Assembly (NCBI RefSeq): GCF_003052265.1 | Contig: NZ_QANS01000003.1 | Span: 248,001-312,000, forward strand | Length of the DNA stretch: 64,000 nt | Direction of reading: 5' to 3' | From: Stenotrophobium rhamnosiphilum | GTDB taxonomy: Bacteria > Pseudomonadota > Gammaproteobacteria > Nevskiales > Nevskiaceae | Shown: piece by piece, positions 25,732 to 34,085 of the stretch | How the letters are laid out: every line of letters starts with the position of its first letter | How positions within the stretch are numbered: position 1 is the stretch's first letter | Notes under the pieces: model-generated | Databases searched by the model: none | Seen by the model: the letters and a program-made list of their open reading frames with translations, nothing else | What the model was told of the DNA's origin: nothing | Translations under genes and position numbers: made by a program

Positions 25732-26474
25732 AAAATATTTTCTCGATTGCCGGCAACGAAGCCCGGCGAATTTTTGTTTCGCCACTTGCTTGGGCGGTGC
25801 TTGGCGTCGTGCAGTTAATCGTCGGCATTGTGTTTGTATTGTCCTTGCTCGACTACGCACGCTTTTCTGAACAGGCCGGCCAATCCTTCGGCGTGTCGGA
25901 TTACATCGGCGGTTCAGTGTTTGGCTTTGCCGTGATTGTGTTGTTGCTCGTGATGCCACTGATGACGATGCGTTTGTTTGCAGAAGAACGTAAATCAGGT
26001 TCGCTGACCCTGCTGTTCTCGGCGCCGGTATCACTCACCGAAATCGTGCTCGGCAAATTCTTGGGTCTGCTCTCCTTTGTGTTTGCACTGCTTGCACTGC
26101 TCGCGCTGATGCCTTTGTCGCTAATCCCGGCAACAGAGCTTGATCTGGGCCGCATCGCCGCAGGCTTGTTGGGTTTGTTCTTGTTGATGTCATCTTTCGG
26201 TGCCGCTGGTTTGTTTGTGTCATCGCTGACGCGCGAACCAACCATTGCAGCCGTTGGCAGCTTCGGCTTGTTGTTGGTGATCTGGCTGATGAACATGCTG
26301 GCCTTTAACGACAGCATTCCGTTTACCGCAGTGTTCAGCTATCTCTCGCTGATCGGCCATTTCGAAAGCCTGCGTCGCGGCATCTTCAGCAGCGCTGACG
26401 CGGTGTACTACATCCTATTCACCGCGCTGTTCCTGTGGCTGACCGTGCAACGCCTCGACATGGAACGTAACTAA
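25728..26474 (+). CDS. ABC transporter permease (GldF-like)
   Basis: A 248-residue integral membrane protein with six predicted helices and no binding-protein features. It belongs to the ABC-2 type permeases; MRLFAEERKSGSLTLLFSAPVS near residue 90 is the characteristic coupling segment. Its start overlaps the ATPase stop by four bases. It is presumably the membrane channel for the exporter formed with the neighbouring ATPase and GldG-like protein. Confidence 0.88.
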   Translation: MKNIFSIAGNEARRIFVSPLAWAVLGVVQLIVGIVFVLSLLDYARFSEQAGQSFGVSDYIGGSVFGFAVIVLLLVMPLMTMRLFAEERKSGSLTLLFSAPVSLTEIVLGKFLGLLSFVFALLALLALMPLSLIPATELDLGRIAAGLLGLFLLMSSFGAAGLFVSSLTREPTIAAVGSFGLLLVIWLMNMLAFNDSIPFTAVFSYLSLIGHFESLRRGIFSSADAVYYILFTALFLWLTVQRLDMERN

Positions 26475-26484
26475 GAACATCGCC

Positions 26485-27840
26485 ATGACCAAAAAACAAA
26501 CTCTGATTCAACAAATTTTCACTGGCGTGTTGTTCATCGCCGTTCTGGTGATGTTGGGCTGGCTGTCGGTGCGCTACAAAAGCGAAATCGATTGGACCGC
26601 AGGCAAGCGCAATAGCATTTCGGCAGCGAGCCAAAAGCAACTCGCAACAATGGCGGACCCGATTACGTTCTACGCGTTCATCCCGTCGGGTGATGCCGAA
26701 GCGCGTAATGGCGTGCAGTTCGATATCGCGCGCTATCAGCGTTACAAGAAGAACCTGACGCTGAAGTTTGTTGATCCAAGCGCGCAGCCACAGAAAGTCC
26801 GTGAGCTAAACGTGCAGACGCCGGGCGAACTCGTTGTTGAATACCAGGGTCGTCGCGAAAATCTTCACGCCACGACTGAGCCGATCATCACCACCGCATT
26901 GCAGCGCCTAACCTTCTCGGGCGAGCAGTGGGTTGTGTTTCTCGAAGGCCACGGCGAGCGCGCAGTGGCTGATACGGAATCGCACACGGGCTATGGAAAA
27001 TTCGCCGAGACATTGCGTGGCAAGGGTCTGAAAGTTCAAGCACTCAATCTCGCCAAGACACCGAAGATTCCTGACAACACTTCTGTGCTGGTGCTCGCGG
27101 GCACGATGCAGGAGCCACTCGCAGGCGAATCGCAGTTGCTTGCAGACTATGTTGCTAAAGGCGGTGCGTTGCTCTGGCTCAATGACAGCGATTCAACAGC
27201 CACGATTGCGCCACTCGCCAAAGAGTTGGCAGTCACTTGGCAGAAAGGCGTTGTGATTGATCCTGTTGCTCAACAGTTGGAGTTGCCTGCAGGTTTCTAT
27301 GTGCCCGACAGCTATCCACCGAATCCTGCTAGCGAAGGTTTTGATCAGTACACCTTGTATCCGCTGGCTGAGGCTGTGAGCAAGGATAAGGACAGCAAAT
27401 GGAACGCATTGCCGTTGCTCAACTCCACCGAACATTCATGGCTGGAGACACAGCCGAAGATGGGCGGCACGGTTCAGTTTGATGGCAACGACATCAAAGG
27501 TCCGCTGAATGTAGGCCTCACCTTGTTGCGTGAGCACAAAGACGCCAGCGGTGATCCGGACAAGAGTCGCGCGCAGCGTGTTGTGGTGATCGGCAACACC
27601 AACTTCCTCACGAACACTTATCTCGCACAGCAGGGCAATCAACAGTTCGGTATCAACTTGGTGCAGTGGCTCGCCTCGCGCGATTCGCAGCTCAATATTG
27701 ATATTCCGAAAGCACCAGACACGTCATTGAATATGCCGGGCTGGGCTGTTGCTGTCGTTTCAATTGGCTTCGTTGCGCTGCTGCCACTGTTGCTGATTGG
27801 CTACGGCATTGGACGTTGGGTTGTGCGTCGTCGGAAGTAA
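26485..27840 (+). CDS. GldG-like ABC-associated protein
   Basis: A 451-residue membrane protein with an N-terminal helix, a large extracytoplasmic domain and a C-terminal helix (AVAVVSIGFVALLPLLLIGY) ending in a basic tail. It matches the GldG family of auxiliary subunits: SKGNSISAAS-type start (here GKRNSISAASQKQL), VVFLEGHGERAV and LAGTMQEPLAGESQLLADYV. The role is probably sensing or coupling for the ABC-2 exporter. Ten bases separate it from the permease gene. Confidence 0.87.
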   Translation: MTKKQTLIQQIFTGVLFIAVLVMLGWLSVRYKSEIDWTAGKRNSISAASQKQLATMADPITFYAFIPSGDAEARNGVQFDIARYQRYKKNLTLKFVDPSAQPQKVRELNVQTPGELVVEYQGRRENLHATTEPIITTALQRLTFSGEQWVVFLEGHGERAVADTESHTGYGKFAETLRGKGLKVQALNLAKTPKIPDNTSVLVLAGTMQEPLAGESQLLADYVAKGGALLWLNDSDSTATIAPLAKELAVTWQKGVVIDPVAQQLELPAGFYVPDSYPPNPASEGFDQYTLYPLAEAVSKDKDSKWNALPLLNSTEHSWLETQPKMGGTVQFDGNDIKGPLNVGLTLLREHKDASGDPDKSRAQRVVVIGNTNFLTNTYLAQQGNQQFGINLVQWLASRDSQLNIDIPKAPDTSLNMPGWAVAVVSIGFVALLPLLLIGYGIGRWVVRRRK

Positions 27841-27843
27841 GTC

Positions 27844-28716
27844 ATGGAACGCCTGAAACTCAATATTGGTTTGGTCGTCGCTGCACTCGGATTGGGTGCG
27901 GCGGTTTACTTCAGCCAAAAGAAAGATGAACAAGGGCCGCCACTGTTGCCAATTGCAGCCGATGCTTTGACGCGCGTCTCGCTTGAGCATCCGGGTTCTC
28001 CAACGGTGAAGTTGGAGCGCAAAGATGGCCACTGGAAAATCACCGAGCCTGTTTTGGCAGATGCTGATCCTTTTGAGGTCAACGCGTTTATTGATCTGGC
28101 CAAGCAGGAAGTGAAGAAGTCGCTGGAGCTGAACAGCGTTTCACTGAAAGACTTGGCGCTCGATGTGCCGGCTTACACCGTTGTGCTGAACGATCAGAAA
28201 ATCCAATTTGGTGGATTAGAGCCGATCTTGTCGCGTCGATATCTTCTCGTCGGCGGCAAAGTCGCGTTGGTCGATGACCCACCGGCTGAAGCACTCGATG
28301 CAGATTATTCCGACCTGGTTAGTCGCGCTTTGCTGCCGACCGGTTCAGAGATTCAGTCCATCGAATTTACTGATCACAAAATCGTTAAATCCGCAGATGG
28401 AAAAACTTGGGCGCTGACGCCAGAAGATGAGAACGTTGGTTCTGATGCCCGTCAGAAATTGACCGACTCTTGGAAAAACGCACGCGCCTTGTGGAATGCG
28501 GCGCTGCCAAAAGACAGCGCCAAAGGTGATCCCGTCACCGTGACGCTGAAAAGTGGCACGGCCTTCAAATTCATCATCATTGAGCGTGATCCACAATTGG
28601 TGATTGCGCGACCGGATATCGGCGTGAGCTACACACTCTCCAAGCAGCTCGTGGATGAGATGCTCAAAGTGAAAGACAGTGAAGCTGGCGCCAAAGCAGC
28701 GCAGCCGAAATCTTAA
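27844..28716 (+). CDS. DUF4340 domain protein of the Gld-type ABC operon
   Basis: A 290-residue protein with one N-terminal membrane helix and a periplasmic DUF4340 region (LERKDGHWKITEPVLADADP, then the repeat-like SADGKTWALTPEDENV). Such proteins regularly follow GldG-like genes outside Bacteroidetes. It begins three bases after GldG, so it is surely part of the same operon and complex. Molecular function is unknown. Confidence 0.82.
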   Translation: MERLKLNIGLVVAALGLGAAVYFSQKKDEQGPPLLPIAADALTRVSLEHPGSPTVKLERKDGHWKITEPVLADADPFEVNAFIDLAKQEVKKSLELNSVSLKDLALDVPAYTVVLNDQKIQFGGLEPILSRRYLLVGGKVALVDDPPAEALDADYSDLVSRALLPTGSEIQSIEFTDHKIVKSADGKTWALTPEDENVGSDARQKLTDSWKNARALWNAALPKDSAKGDPVTVTLKSGTAFKFIIIERDPQLVIARPDIGVSYTLSKQLVDEMLKVKDSEAGAKAAQPKS

Positions 28717-28727
28717 TTGGCGGCGCA

Positions 28728-29453
28728 ATGTCTTTATCAAAACCTAAAGCAGTGATGGCCTGGAGTGGCGGCAAAGACTCCTCGTTAGCCTTACACCGTG
28801 TTCTTTCACAAGGCGATTACGAAGTAACTGCGTTGCTGACGACGCTCTCGTCTGAGTTCCGTCGTATCAGCATGCATGGCGTGCGTGAAGAATTGCTGGA
28901 ACAGCAGGCGCAGTCACTCGGCATTTCTTTGGTCAAGATGGAAGTGCTTGAACGCACCAACATCGCGTACGAAAAAGAACTGGAACGCCACCTTCGTGAG
29001 TTCAAATCGCAAGGCGTAGAGGCCGTGATCTTCGGTGACATTCATCTTGTCGATCTGCGTGCTTACCGTGAAACCATCCTTGATCGCGTTGGCTTGAAGG
29101 GCATCTTTCCACTTTGGCAGGAAGCGCCGCAGGCTTTGCTGAATGAATTCTTTGCAGAAGGCTTTCGCTCAGTGACTTGCTGCGTTGATGCGCAGCGTCT
29201 TGGCGAAGAACATGTGGGTCGCGTGCTCGATGCTGCGTTTGTGCAGTCACTGCCAGCGGACGTTGATGTCTGTGGCGAGAACGGCGAATACCACTCTTAC
29301 TGTTTTGACGGTCCAATCTTTCAACGGCCCGTTGCGTATTCGCTGGGTGAAAAGCAATTCCGTCCACTGGTATTGAACCCTGCGAATCCGGGTTGCGACT
29401 TGCCAGCGAGCAGCACGCCCGGCTTTTGGTATTGCGATCTGTTAGCGGCTTAA
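28728..29453 (+). CDS. PP-loop ATP-binding protein, diphthine-ammonia ligase (Dph6)-like
   Basis: A 241-residue N-type ATP pyrophosphatase. The PP-loop SGGKDSSLALH is at residues ~13-23, followed by FRRISMHGVREELLEQQA and the GVEAVIFGDIHL segment found in the MJ0570/Dph6 family. Eukaryotic Dph6 amidates diphthine on EF-2; bacteria lack diphthamide, so this enzyme must act on something else. It lies between the ABC operon and mutM with short gaps. Confidence 0.85.
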   Translation: MSLSKPKAVMAWSGGKDSSLALHRVLSQGDYEVTALLTTLSSEFRRISMHGVREELLEQQAQSLGISLVKMEVLERTNIAYEKELERHLREFKSQGVEAVIFGDIHLVDLRAYRETILDRVGLKGIFPLWQEAPQALLNEFFAEGFRSVTCCVDAQRLGEEHVGRVLDAAFVQSLPADVDVCGENGEYHSYCFDGPIFQRPVAYSLGEKQFRPLVLNPANPGCDLPASSTPGFWYCDLLAA

Positions 29454-29467
29454 CAGAGCATCGTTAT

Positions 29468-30286
29468 ATGCCTGAATTACCCGAAGTAGAAACCGTACGC
29501 CGAGGCATCGAGCCTCATGTGCTGGGCCGCAAGATTGTTGGCGTCACTGTGCGCGATACGCGTCTGCGCTGGCCGATCCCATCGAATCTCGCGGCGCTGC
29601 TTACCGGCAAAAAAGTTACGGGCACTGCGCGTCGCGGGAAATATTTGCTGCTGCAACTCAGCGGCGGTGATCGTCTGATTATTCACCTCGGTATGTCGGG
29701 TCGTTTGTTTGTACTCAAGCCCGGGCATGCGCTGAAGAAACACGATCACGTCGATATCGAATTCGCCGGTGGCGTGATGCTGCGTTACAACGATCCACGT
29801 CGCTTTGGTGCTGTGTTGCCGTGGCCTGCGAGTGAAGCGACGCATGTGCTGATTGAAGGCATGGGGCCGGAACCGTTCACCGAAGAATTCAACGGCGATT
29901 ACCTGTTCGATCTCTCACGTGGGCGCAGCGCGCCGGTGAAGAACTTCATCATGGATGGCAGTGTTGTCGTCGGCGCGGGAAACATTTACGCAGCGGAATC
30001 GCTTTTTCGTTCTGGCATTCGTCCAGCCAAAGCGGCTGGGAAAGTGACGCGTGCGCAGTATCAAGTGTTGGCGCAACACATTCGCGAAGTACTGGGCGAG
30101 GCGATCAAGCAAGGTGGCACGACGCTAAAAGATTTTGCAGGTGCTGATGGCGCGCCTGGGTACTTTCAGCAAAAGCTTTTTGTTTACGGACGGGAAGGCG
30201 AGCCCTGTTTGGTGTGCAAGACGCCAATCAAATGCGCGGTAATCGGTCAGCGCTCCAGCTTCTATTGCTCGGTCTGCCAGAAGTAA
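29468..30286 (+). CDS. mutM: formamidopyrimidine-DNA glycosylase
   Basis: A 272-residue repair glycosylase/AP lyase removing 8-oxoguanine. The mature N-terminus PELPEVETVRRGIEP gives the catalytic proline and glutamate; TARRGKYLLL holds the conserved lysine. A C4 zinc finger (CLVC...CSVC) ends the protein. ATG 29468 is fixed by the required Pro2; upstream frame is not conserved. A 12-base perfect hairpin starts 11 bases after the stop. Confidence 0.97.
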   Translation: MPELPEVETVRRGIEPHVLGRKIVGVTVRDTRLRWPIPSNLAALLTGKKVTGTARRGKYLLLQLSGGDRLIIHLGMSGRLFVLKPGHALKKHDHVDIEFAGGVMLRYNDPRRFGAVLPWPASEATHVLIEGMGPEPFTEEFNGDYLFDLSRGRSAPVKNFIMDGSVVVGAGNIYAAESLFRSGIRPAKAAGKVTRAQYQVLAQHIREVLGEAIKQGGTTLKDFAGADGAPGYFQQKLFVYGREGEPCLVCKTPIKCAVIGQRSSFYCSVCQK

Positions 30287-30296
30287 CGATGGTCTT

Positions 30297-30327
30297 CCCT
30301 CTCCCCATGTTTTTTATGGGGAGAGGG
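30297..30327. terminator. hairpin after mutM
   Basis: Perfect 12-base arms CCCTCTCCCCAT / ATGGGGAGAGGG (30297-30308, 30316-30327) around GTTTTTT. No T-tract follows. The arm sequence resembles a widespread extragenic palindrome, so it may be both repeat and terminator. Confidence 0.6.
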
Positions 30328-30349
30328 ATCGAGGGTGAGGGGCGAGCTT

Positions 30350-30545
30350 TTTACGCGCTTCGCGAGGCTACTGCCTGTCCTGATTGCTGCGGCGTGTTCC
30401 GCACTGTGGTGCGGGTTACTTTCTTTGCTGGTGCAAAGAAAGTAACCAAAGAAAGCACCTCAATCCACTTGTGCCTTTCATGGGATTCGGCCTGATACGT
30501 TCGCCATTCAATTTCTCAATGCGAGAAAAAGTGTCGACCTCCGCT
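30350..30545 (+). repeat. dispersed repeat, copy C
   Basis: Core arms GTTACTTTCTTTGC (30415-30428) and GCAAAGAAAGTAAC (30433-30446), then a 3' module with GATACGTTCGCC (30494-30505) and a 24-base block (30518-30541) identical to copy D. The 3' module differs from copies A and B. Confidence 0.85.
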
Positions 30546-30649
30546 TTTGGTCTTATGAGCTAGATTCGTTCAGCTCATTCGAACTGTAATCCTGCGTATC
30601 GTTGGCGAACGGTAGAATCTGCACAGACCATCTTGTCTTCGAGATTCAT

Positions 30650-31972
30650 ATGACTTCTGTACTGACCCAACCTTTCAACCTTCCTTGTGGCGCCACCTTG
30701 CCGAATCGCTTGTGCAAAGCGGCGATGACGGAAGGTTTGGCGGATGAGCATCTGCGTCCGACGGAACGCCTCAATACTTTGTATCGCCGCTGGGCTGAAG
30801 GCGGCGCAGGTTTGCTGCTGACGGGCAACGTGTTGATTGATCATCGCGTATTGGAGCGTCCGGGCAATGTTGCGATTGATCCGGCGACTCCGGATGCGGA
30901 GATGATGAAGCGCATTAAAGCGTGGACGCAGGCGGGCACGAGTAACAACAATCACATGTGGATGCAGATCTCGCATGCGGGGCGTCAGTCGCCGCGATAT
31001 GTCACTGGCACGCCGATGGGCCCATCGGCAGTGCAGCTCGACCTGCTCGGCAATTACGCCAAGCCGCGCGCGCTGACAGAAGCAGAAATTCTTGATTACA
31101 TCCAACGCTACGCAGGCGTTGCAGCAACTGCGCGTGAAGGTGGATTCACTGGTGTGCAGATTCATTCGGCACACGGCTATTTGCTGTCGAGTTTCTTGTC
31201 GCCGATTACTAACGTGCGCACCGATTCTTGGGGCGGTACGCTGGAAAATCGTGCGCGCATGTTGATTGAAACCGTTCGTGCGACACGTAAAGCAGTTGGC
31301 GCGGATTTTCCGATTGGCATCAAACTCAACTCGGATGACTTCCGCAAAGGCGGCTTCAATCACGAAGATTGCCTGCAGGTTGTGCAGTGGCTCAATGCTG
31401 AAGGTGTGGACCTGCTGGAAATTTCTGGCGGCACCTATGAGCAACCACGCTTGCTCGGCTTCGACGGCAAAGCGGATTCAAAAGCTGCAGAGCCGCAGCG
31501 CGAAAGCACCAAAAAACGCGAGGCTTATTTCCTCGACTACGCTGTCGCGATTCGCAAGATCGCGAAGATGCCGATGATGGTCACCGGTGGTTTCCGCACG
31601 CGCGCAGGCATGGAAGCTGCGATCAGTGCAGGCGAGTGCGATGTGATTGGTCTTGGTCGTCCGTTGTGTACGCACGCTGATGTGCCGAAGCAATTGCTGT
31701 CTGGCGCAATCAACGAAGCGCCAGCCTTCGAAAAGAATCTGCGCCTCGGCCCCGGCAAATTATTCTCAGGCACCAGCCCAATCTTCCTGTTCAAGATCAT
31801 TCACGTATTGGGCTTGCAGGGTTGGTACTACCAACAGATTGCGCACATGGCTGACGGTGGACGCGAGCCTTTGCAGCGCGGCGTATTCACCGCGTTCGTT
31901 GCGTATTTGTGGGATGAGTACACGACGGCGTTTCGCATGCATCGTGCGCGTCGCGCGAAGAAAAAGACTTAA
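30650..31972 (+). CDS. old yellow enzyme-type NADH:flavin oxidoreductase
   Basis: A 440-residue FMN TIM barrel. Recognised by LPNRLCKAAMTEGLAD at the N-terminus, QISHAGRQSPRY, VQIHSAHGYLLSSFLSP and GLGRPLCTHAD. It lacks the C-terminal FAD/NAD domain of 2,4-dienoyl-CoA reductases but has a ~60-residue tail with a hydrophobic patch and a basic end (RARRAKKKT). The likely reaction is reduction of electron-poor alkenes; physiological substrate unknown. ATG 30650 is the first before the conserved domain. Confidence 0.88.
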   Translation: MTSVLTQPFNLPCGATLPNRLCKAAMTEGLADEHLRPTERLNTLYRRWAEGGAGLLLTGNVLIDHRVLERPGNVAIDPATPDAEMMKRIKAWTQAGTSNNNHMWMQISHAGRQSPRYVTGTPMGPSAVQLDLLGNYAKPRALTEAEILDYIQRYAGVAATAREGGFTGVQIHSAHGYLLSSFLSPITNVRTDSWGGTLENRARMLIETVRATRKAVGADFPIGIKLNSDDFRKGGFNHEDCLQVVQWLNAEGVDLLEISGGTYEQPRLLGFDGKADSKAAEPQRESTKKREAYFLDYAVAIRKIAKMPMMVTGGFRTRAGMEAAISAGECDVIGLGRPLCTHADVPKQLLSGAINEAPAFEKNLRLGPGKLFSGTSPIFLFKIIHVLGLQGWYYQQIAHMADGGREPLQRGVFTAFVAYLWDEYTTAFRMHRARRAKKKT

Positions 31973-31983
31973 CACTCCAACCA

Positions 31984-32069
31984 TGTCATCCCGAGCATCG
32001 CGAGGGATCTTGCTGTAATTCTTTGGACGTTGCGCCGAAGCAAGATTCCTCACTGCGTTCGGAATGACA
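31984..32069. repeat. imperfect palindromic repeat (TGTCATCCCGAG type)
   Basis: Left arm 31984-32013 and right arm 32040-32069 form a long imperfect hairpin reading TGTCATCCCGAG ... CGGAATGACA at its base. Extragenic palindromes of this form are familiar from many Proteobacteria. Confidence 0.75.
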
Positions 32070-32083
32070 AAGAAGCAAAATTT

Positions 32084-32158
32084 GTAGGCTGGGTTGAAGT
32101 GAAACGAAACCCAGCATCTACGTCTACAAACGCGCTGCTGGGTTTTAACCCAGCTTAC
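32084..32158. repeat. imperfect palindromic repeat (GTAGGCTGGGTT type)
   Basis: Arms begin GTAGGCTGGGTT at 32084 and end AACCCAGCTTAC at 32158, with inner CCCAGCA / TGCTGGG pairing. It lies end to end with the previous palindrome and stops five bases before the apaG stop codon. Confidence 0.7.
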
Positions 32159-32162
32159 GAGC

Positions 32163-32546
32163 TCAGTTGAGTGCTGACGGCACCGCAAGCCGAAACGCAT
32201 TGATGATGGCGTCGAATTTTTCACCATTCTCAGTCGTCATCTCAAAGCTGCCGTGCATGGTGCCGACAGGCGTGCCGAGTGGGCAGCCGCTGGTGTATTG
32301 AAATTCTTCACCAGATTTGAGTGTCGGCTGATAGCCAACAACACCAGGCCCGCGCACTTCATCTGTTTTGCCTTCGCCGTTGGTGATGATCCAGTGGCGT
32401 GAAAGCAGTTGCACGGCGTCGATGCCTTCGTTGCGAATGGTGATGTGATACGCGAAGAGATACTGACTCTCTGCCGGCTCTGACTGCTCCGGCACATAGC
32501 GTGGCTGCACGATGATGCGCACGCCATTGGTTACCGTATTCGACAT
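32163..32546 (-). CDS. apaG: ApaG domain protein
   Basis: A 127-residue fibronectin-III-like DUF525 protein. Motifs HWIITNGEGK, GPGVVGYQP and TPVGTMHGSFEM are those of ApaG. In enterics apaG lies between ksgA and apaH; here it follows sufT instead. Its start shares one base with the sufT stop (TGATG), deciding the start. Biochemical role is still vague in the family. Confidence 0.93.
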   Translation of the reverse strand: MSNTVTNGVRIIVQPRYVPEQSEPAESQYLFAYHITIRNEGIDAVQLLSRHWIITNGEGKTDEVRGPGVVGYQPTLKSGEEFQYTSGCPLGTPVGTMHGSFEMTTENGEKFDAIINAFRLAVPSALN

Positions 32547-33094
32547 CAGAACATGCCTGTCTGTAAGCGCGCTGCTTCCGACATCATGTCTTGCGTCCAA
32601 GGTGGATCGAATACGAGTTCGACATCGGTCTCGCCAATCGTTGGCAGCGCCGAAACTTTGCTCTTCACATCATTGACCAGTACATCGCCCATGCCGCAAC
32701 CAGGCGCGGTGAGCGTCATCGTGATGGTGGCTTTGCGATTGCCATCTTCCAGTGTCGAGACTTTGCAGCTGTAGATCAGGCCGAGCTCGACGATGTTGAT
32801 GGGGATTTCTGGGTCGTAACACGTCTTGAGTGCTTCCCAGACTGCGGCTTCGAGTTCGGTCTCAGAAGCGTTCTCCGGCACTTCGGGTGCCAGCGTTACA
32901 GTTTTGCCGATCGCGTCAGCGTCTTTGCCGTCGATGCGGAACAGGTGGCCTTCAACCTGCACGGTGAAGCTGCCACCGAGGGCCTGCGTGATCTGCGCCT
33001 GCGCGCCTTCCGGCAGCTCGACCTTAGTGCCAGCAGGGATGAGGACGCCGATAACATCTCGCGTCAGGCTGACAGTTTCGTTGGAATGACCCAT
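32546..33094 (-). CDS. sufT: Fe-S cluster assembly protein SufT (MIP18 family)
   Basis: A 182-residue protein with a ~75-residue N-terminal extension and the C-terminal MIP18/DUF59 domain: KTCYDPEIPINIVELGLIY, the reactive-cysteine region LTAPGCGMGDVL, and VELVFDPPWTQDMMSE. SufT supports maturation of certain 4Fe-4S proteins. Start 33094 fits the conserved beginning. No other suf gene is in this window, so it is a stand-alone copy coupled to apaG. Confidence 0.9.
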   Translation of the reverse strand: MGHSNETVSLTRDVIGVLIPAGTKVELPEGAQAQITQALGGSFTVQVEGHLFRIDGKDADAIGKTVTLAPEVPENASETELEAAVWEALKTCYDPEIPINIVELGLIYSCKVSTLEDGNRKATITMTLTAPGCGMGDVLVNDVKSKVSALPTIGETDVELVFDPPWTQDMMSEAARLQTGMF

Positions 33095-33201
33095 GGGGAA
33101 CGACTTACAACCGCTTGAAGAGGGAACCAATTTTAAACCCCGCGAGTCATTAGCGCACGCTGTGTTTTAATTCAGCACCGAAATCCCTCCGGAGAAACCC
33201 C

Positions 33202-33921
33202 ATGAAACTTGCCGTATTGCTGCTGCCACTGATGCTTTTGACCTCTGCTGCTCATGCTGACGACGCAGCCGCCAACCGCCGCAACGTCAATGTCTCTGGT
33301 CAGGGCGAAGTCAGCGTCGCGCCTGATCGCGCGCGCCTCTCGCTGGGCGTAGAGGCTTCCAACATCGAACTGAAAGCCGCCGAAGCCGCTGTGAACAAGG
33401 TTGTGCGCGCCTATCTGATCGAAGCCAAATCGCTGGGCCTGAAGGAAGACCAAATCTCCACCGCAGGCGTCACCATCAACCCCGAATACGTCTGGGACGA
33501 GAAAACCAAGCGCCAGGTTTTCAGCGGTTACAGAGCCAACCGCCAGATTGAACTGCGCGTGGAAGACCTCACCGTCATCGGCGATTTGATCCTGCGCGCG
33601 ACCAAAGTCGGCGTAAATCAGGTCAATCCGCCGTCGCTGGAATCCAGCAAGGCTAAAGAGCTGACCCGTCAGGCCCTCGTCAAAGCCACCGAAGATGCAC
33701 GCTCAAAAGCACAGCTTTTGGCCGACACCCTCAAGGTAAAACTCGGCGCCGTGCGCAATATCTCAGCTAACGATTCCGCCCCACCGCCGATGATGTACAA
33801 GGTCGCGATGATGCGTTCTGAAGGCGCTGACGCTGGAGGAAATGCCGAAATGGGATTTTCGGGCGGCCTGATTAAGTACAACGCTTCGGTGAATGTCGAG
33901 TTTGATTTGGTTGCACCTTAA
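33202..33921 (+). CDS. periplasmic SIMPL (DUF541) protein
   Basis: A 239-residue secreted protein: signal peptide MKLAVLLLPLMLLTSAAHA, then NVSGQGEVSVAPDRARLSLGVEA, which opens the SIMPL domain, and SKAQLLADTLKVKLGAVRNIS near the C-terminus. It has CCGGAG as ribosome site. The family includes BP26-type and YggE proteins linked to oxidative stress; mechanism unknown. Confidence 0.88.
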   Translation: MKLAVLLLPLMLLTSAAHADDAAANRRNVNVSGQGEVSVAPDRARLSLGVEASNIELKAAEAAVNKVVRAYLIEAKSLGLKEDQISTAGVTINPEYVWDEKTKRQVFSGYRANRQIELRVEDLTVIGDLILRATKVGVNQVNPPSLESSKAKELTRQALVKATEDARSKAQLLADTLKVKLGAVRNISANDSAPPPMMYKVAMMRSEGADAGGNAEMGFSGGLIKYNASVNVEFDLVAP

Positions 33922-33926
33922 TTAAA

Positions 33927-33993
33927 GTAGGGTGCGCCGTGCGCACGCGTGGCTGAAATTGGCGCTAAACCACGTGCGCACAGCGCACCCTAC
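33927..33993. repeat. GTAGGGTGCGC palindromic repeat, copy 1
   Basis: Arms 33927-33947 and 33973-33993 pair at 20 of 21 positions around a 25-base loop containing GCGCTAAA. Same family as 59421-59487. It follows the SIMPL gene directly and could act as its terminator. Confidence 0.85.
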
Positions 33994-34085
33994 GGTCTGT
34001 TTAAGCGGGTAGGTTTTCATGGGGAGTGCGTTATTCCCCGGTTGTGGGATAATCCCGCACTTTCCTCCCGCATAGGGCAGTGGAA

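Larger units (their letters stand above)
30287..30649. other. 363-base repeat-filled intergenic region
   Basis: Contains a hairpin of the CCCTCTCCCC type (30297-30327), copy C of the dispersed repeat (about 30350-30545) and then roughly 100 bases leading to the oxidoreductase start. A frame from 30214 crosses mutM's end into the repeat and is not a gene. Confidence 0.75.

Noticed and set aside
30214-30495. 93-codon frame across the mutM end and copy C
   Set aside because: Shadow of mutM that runs into the repeat; no start signal or conserved domain.
30575-31444. 289-codon frame antisense to the old yellow enzyme gene
   Set aside because: The plus-strand FMN enzyme is clear; the antisense product has no domain.
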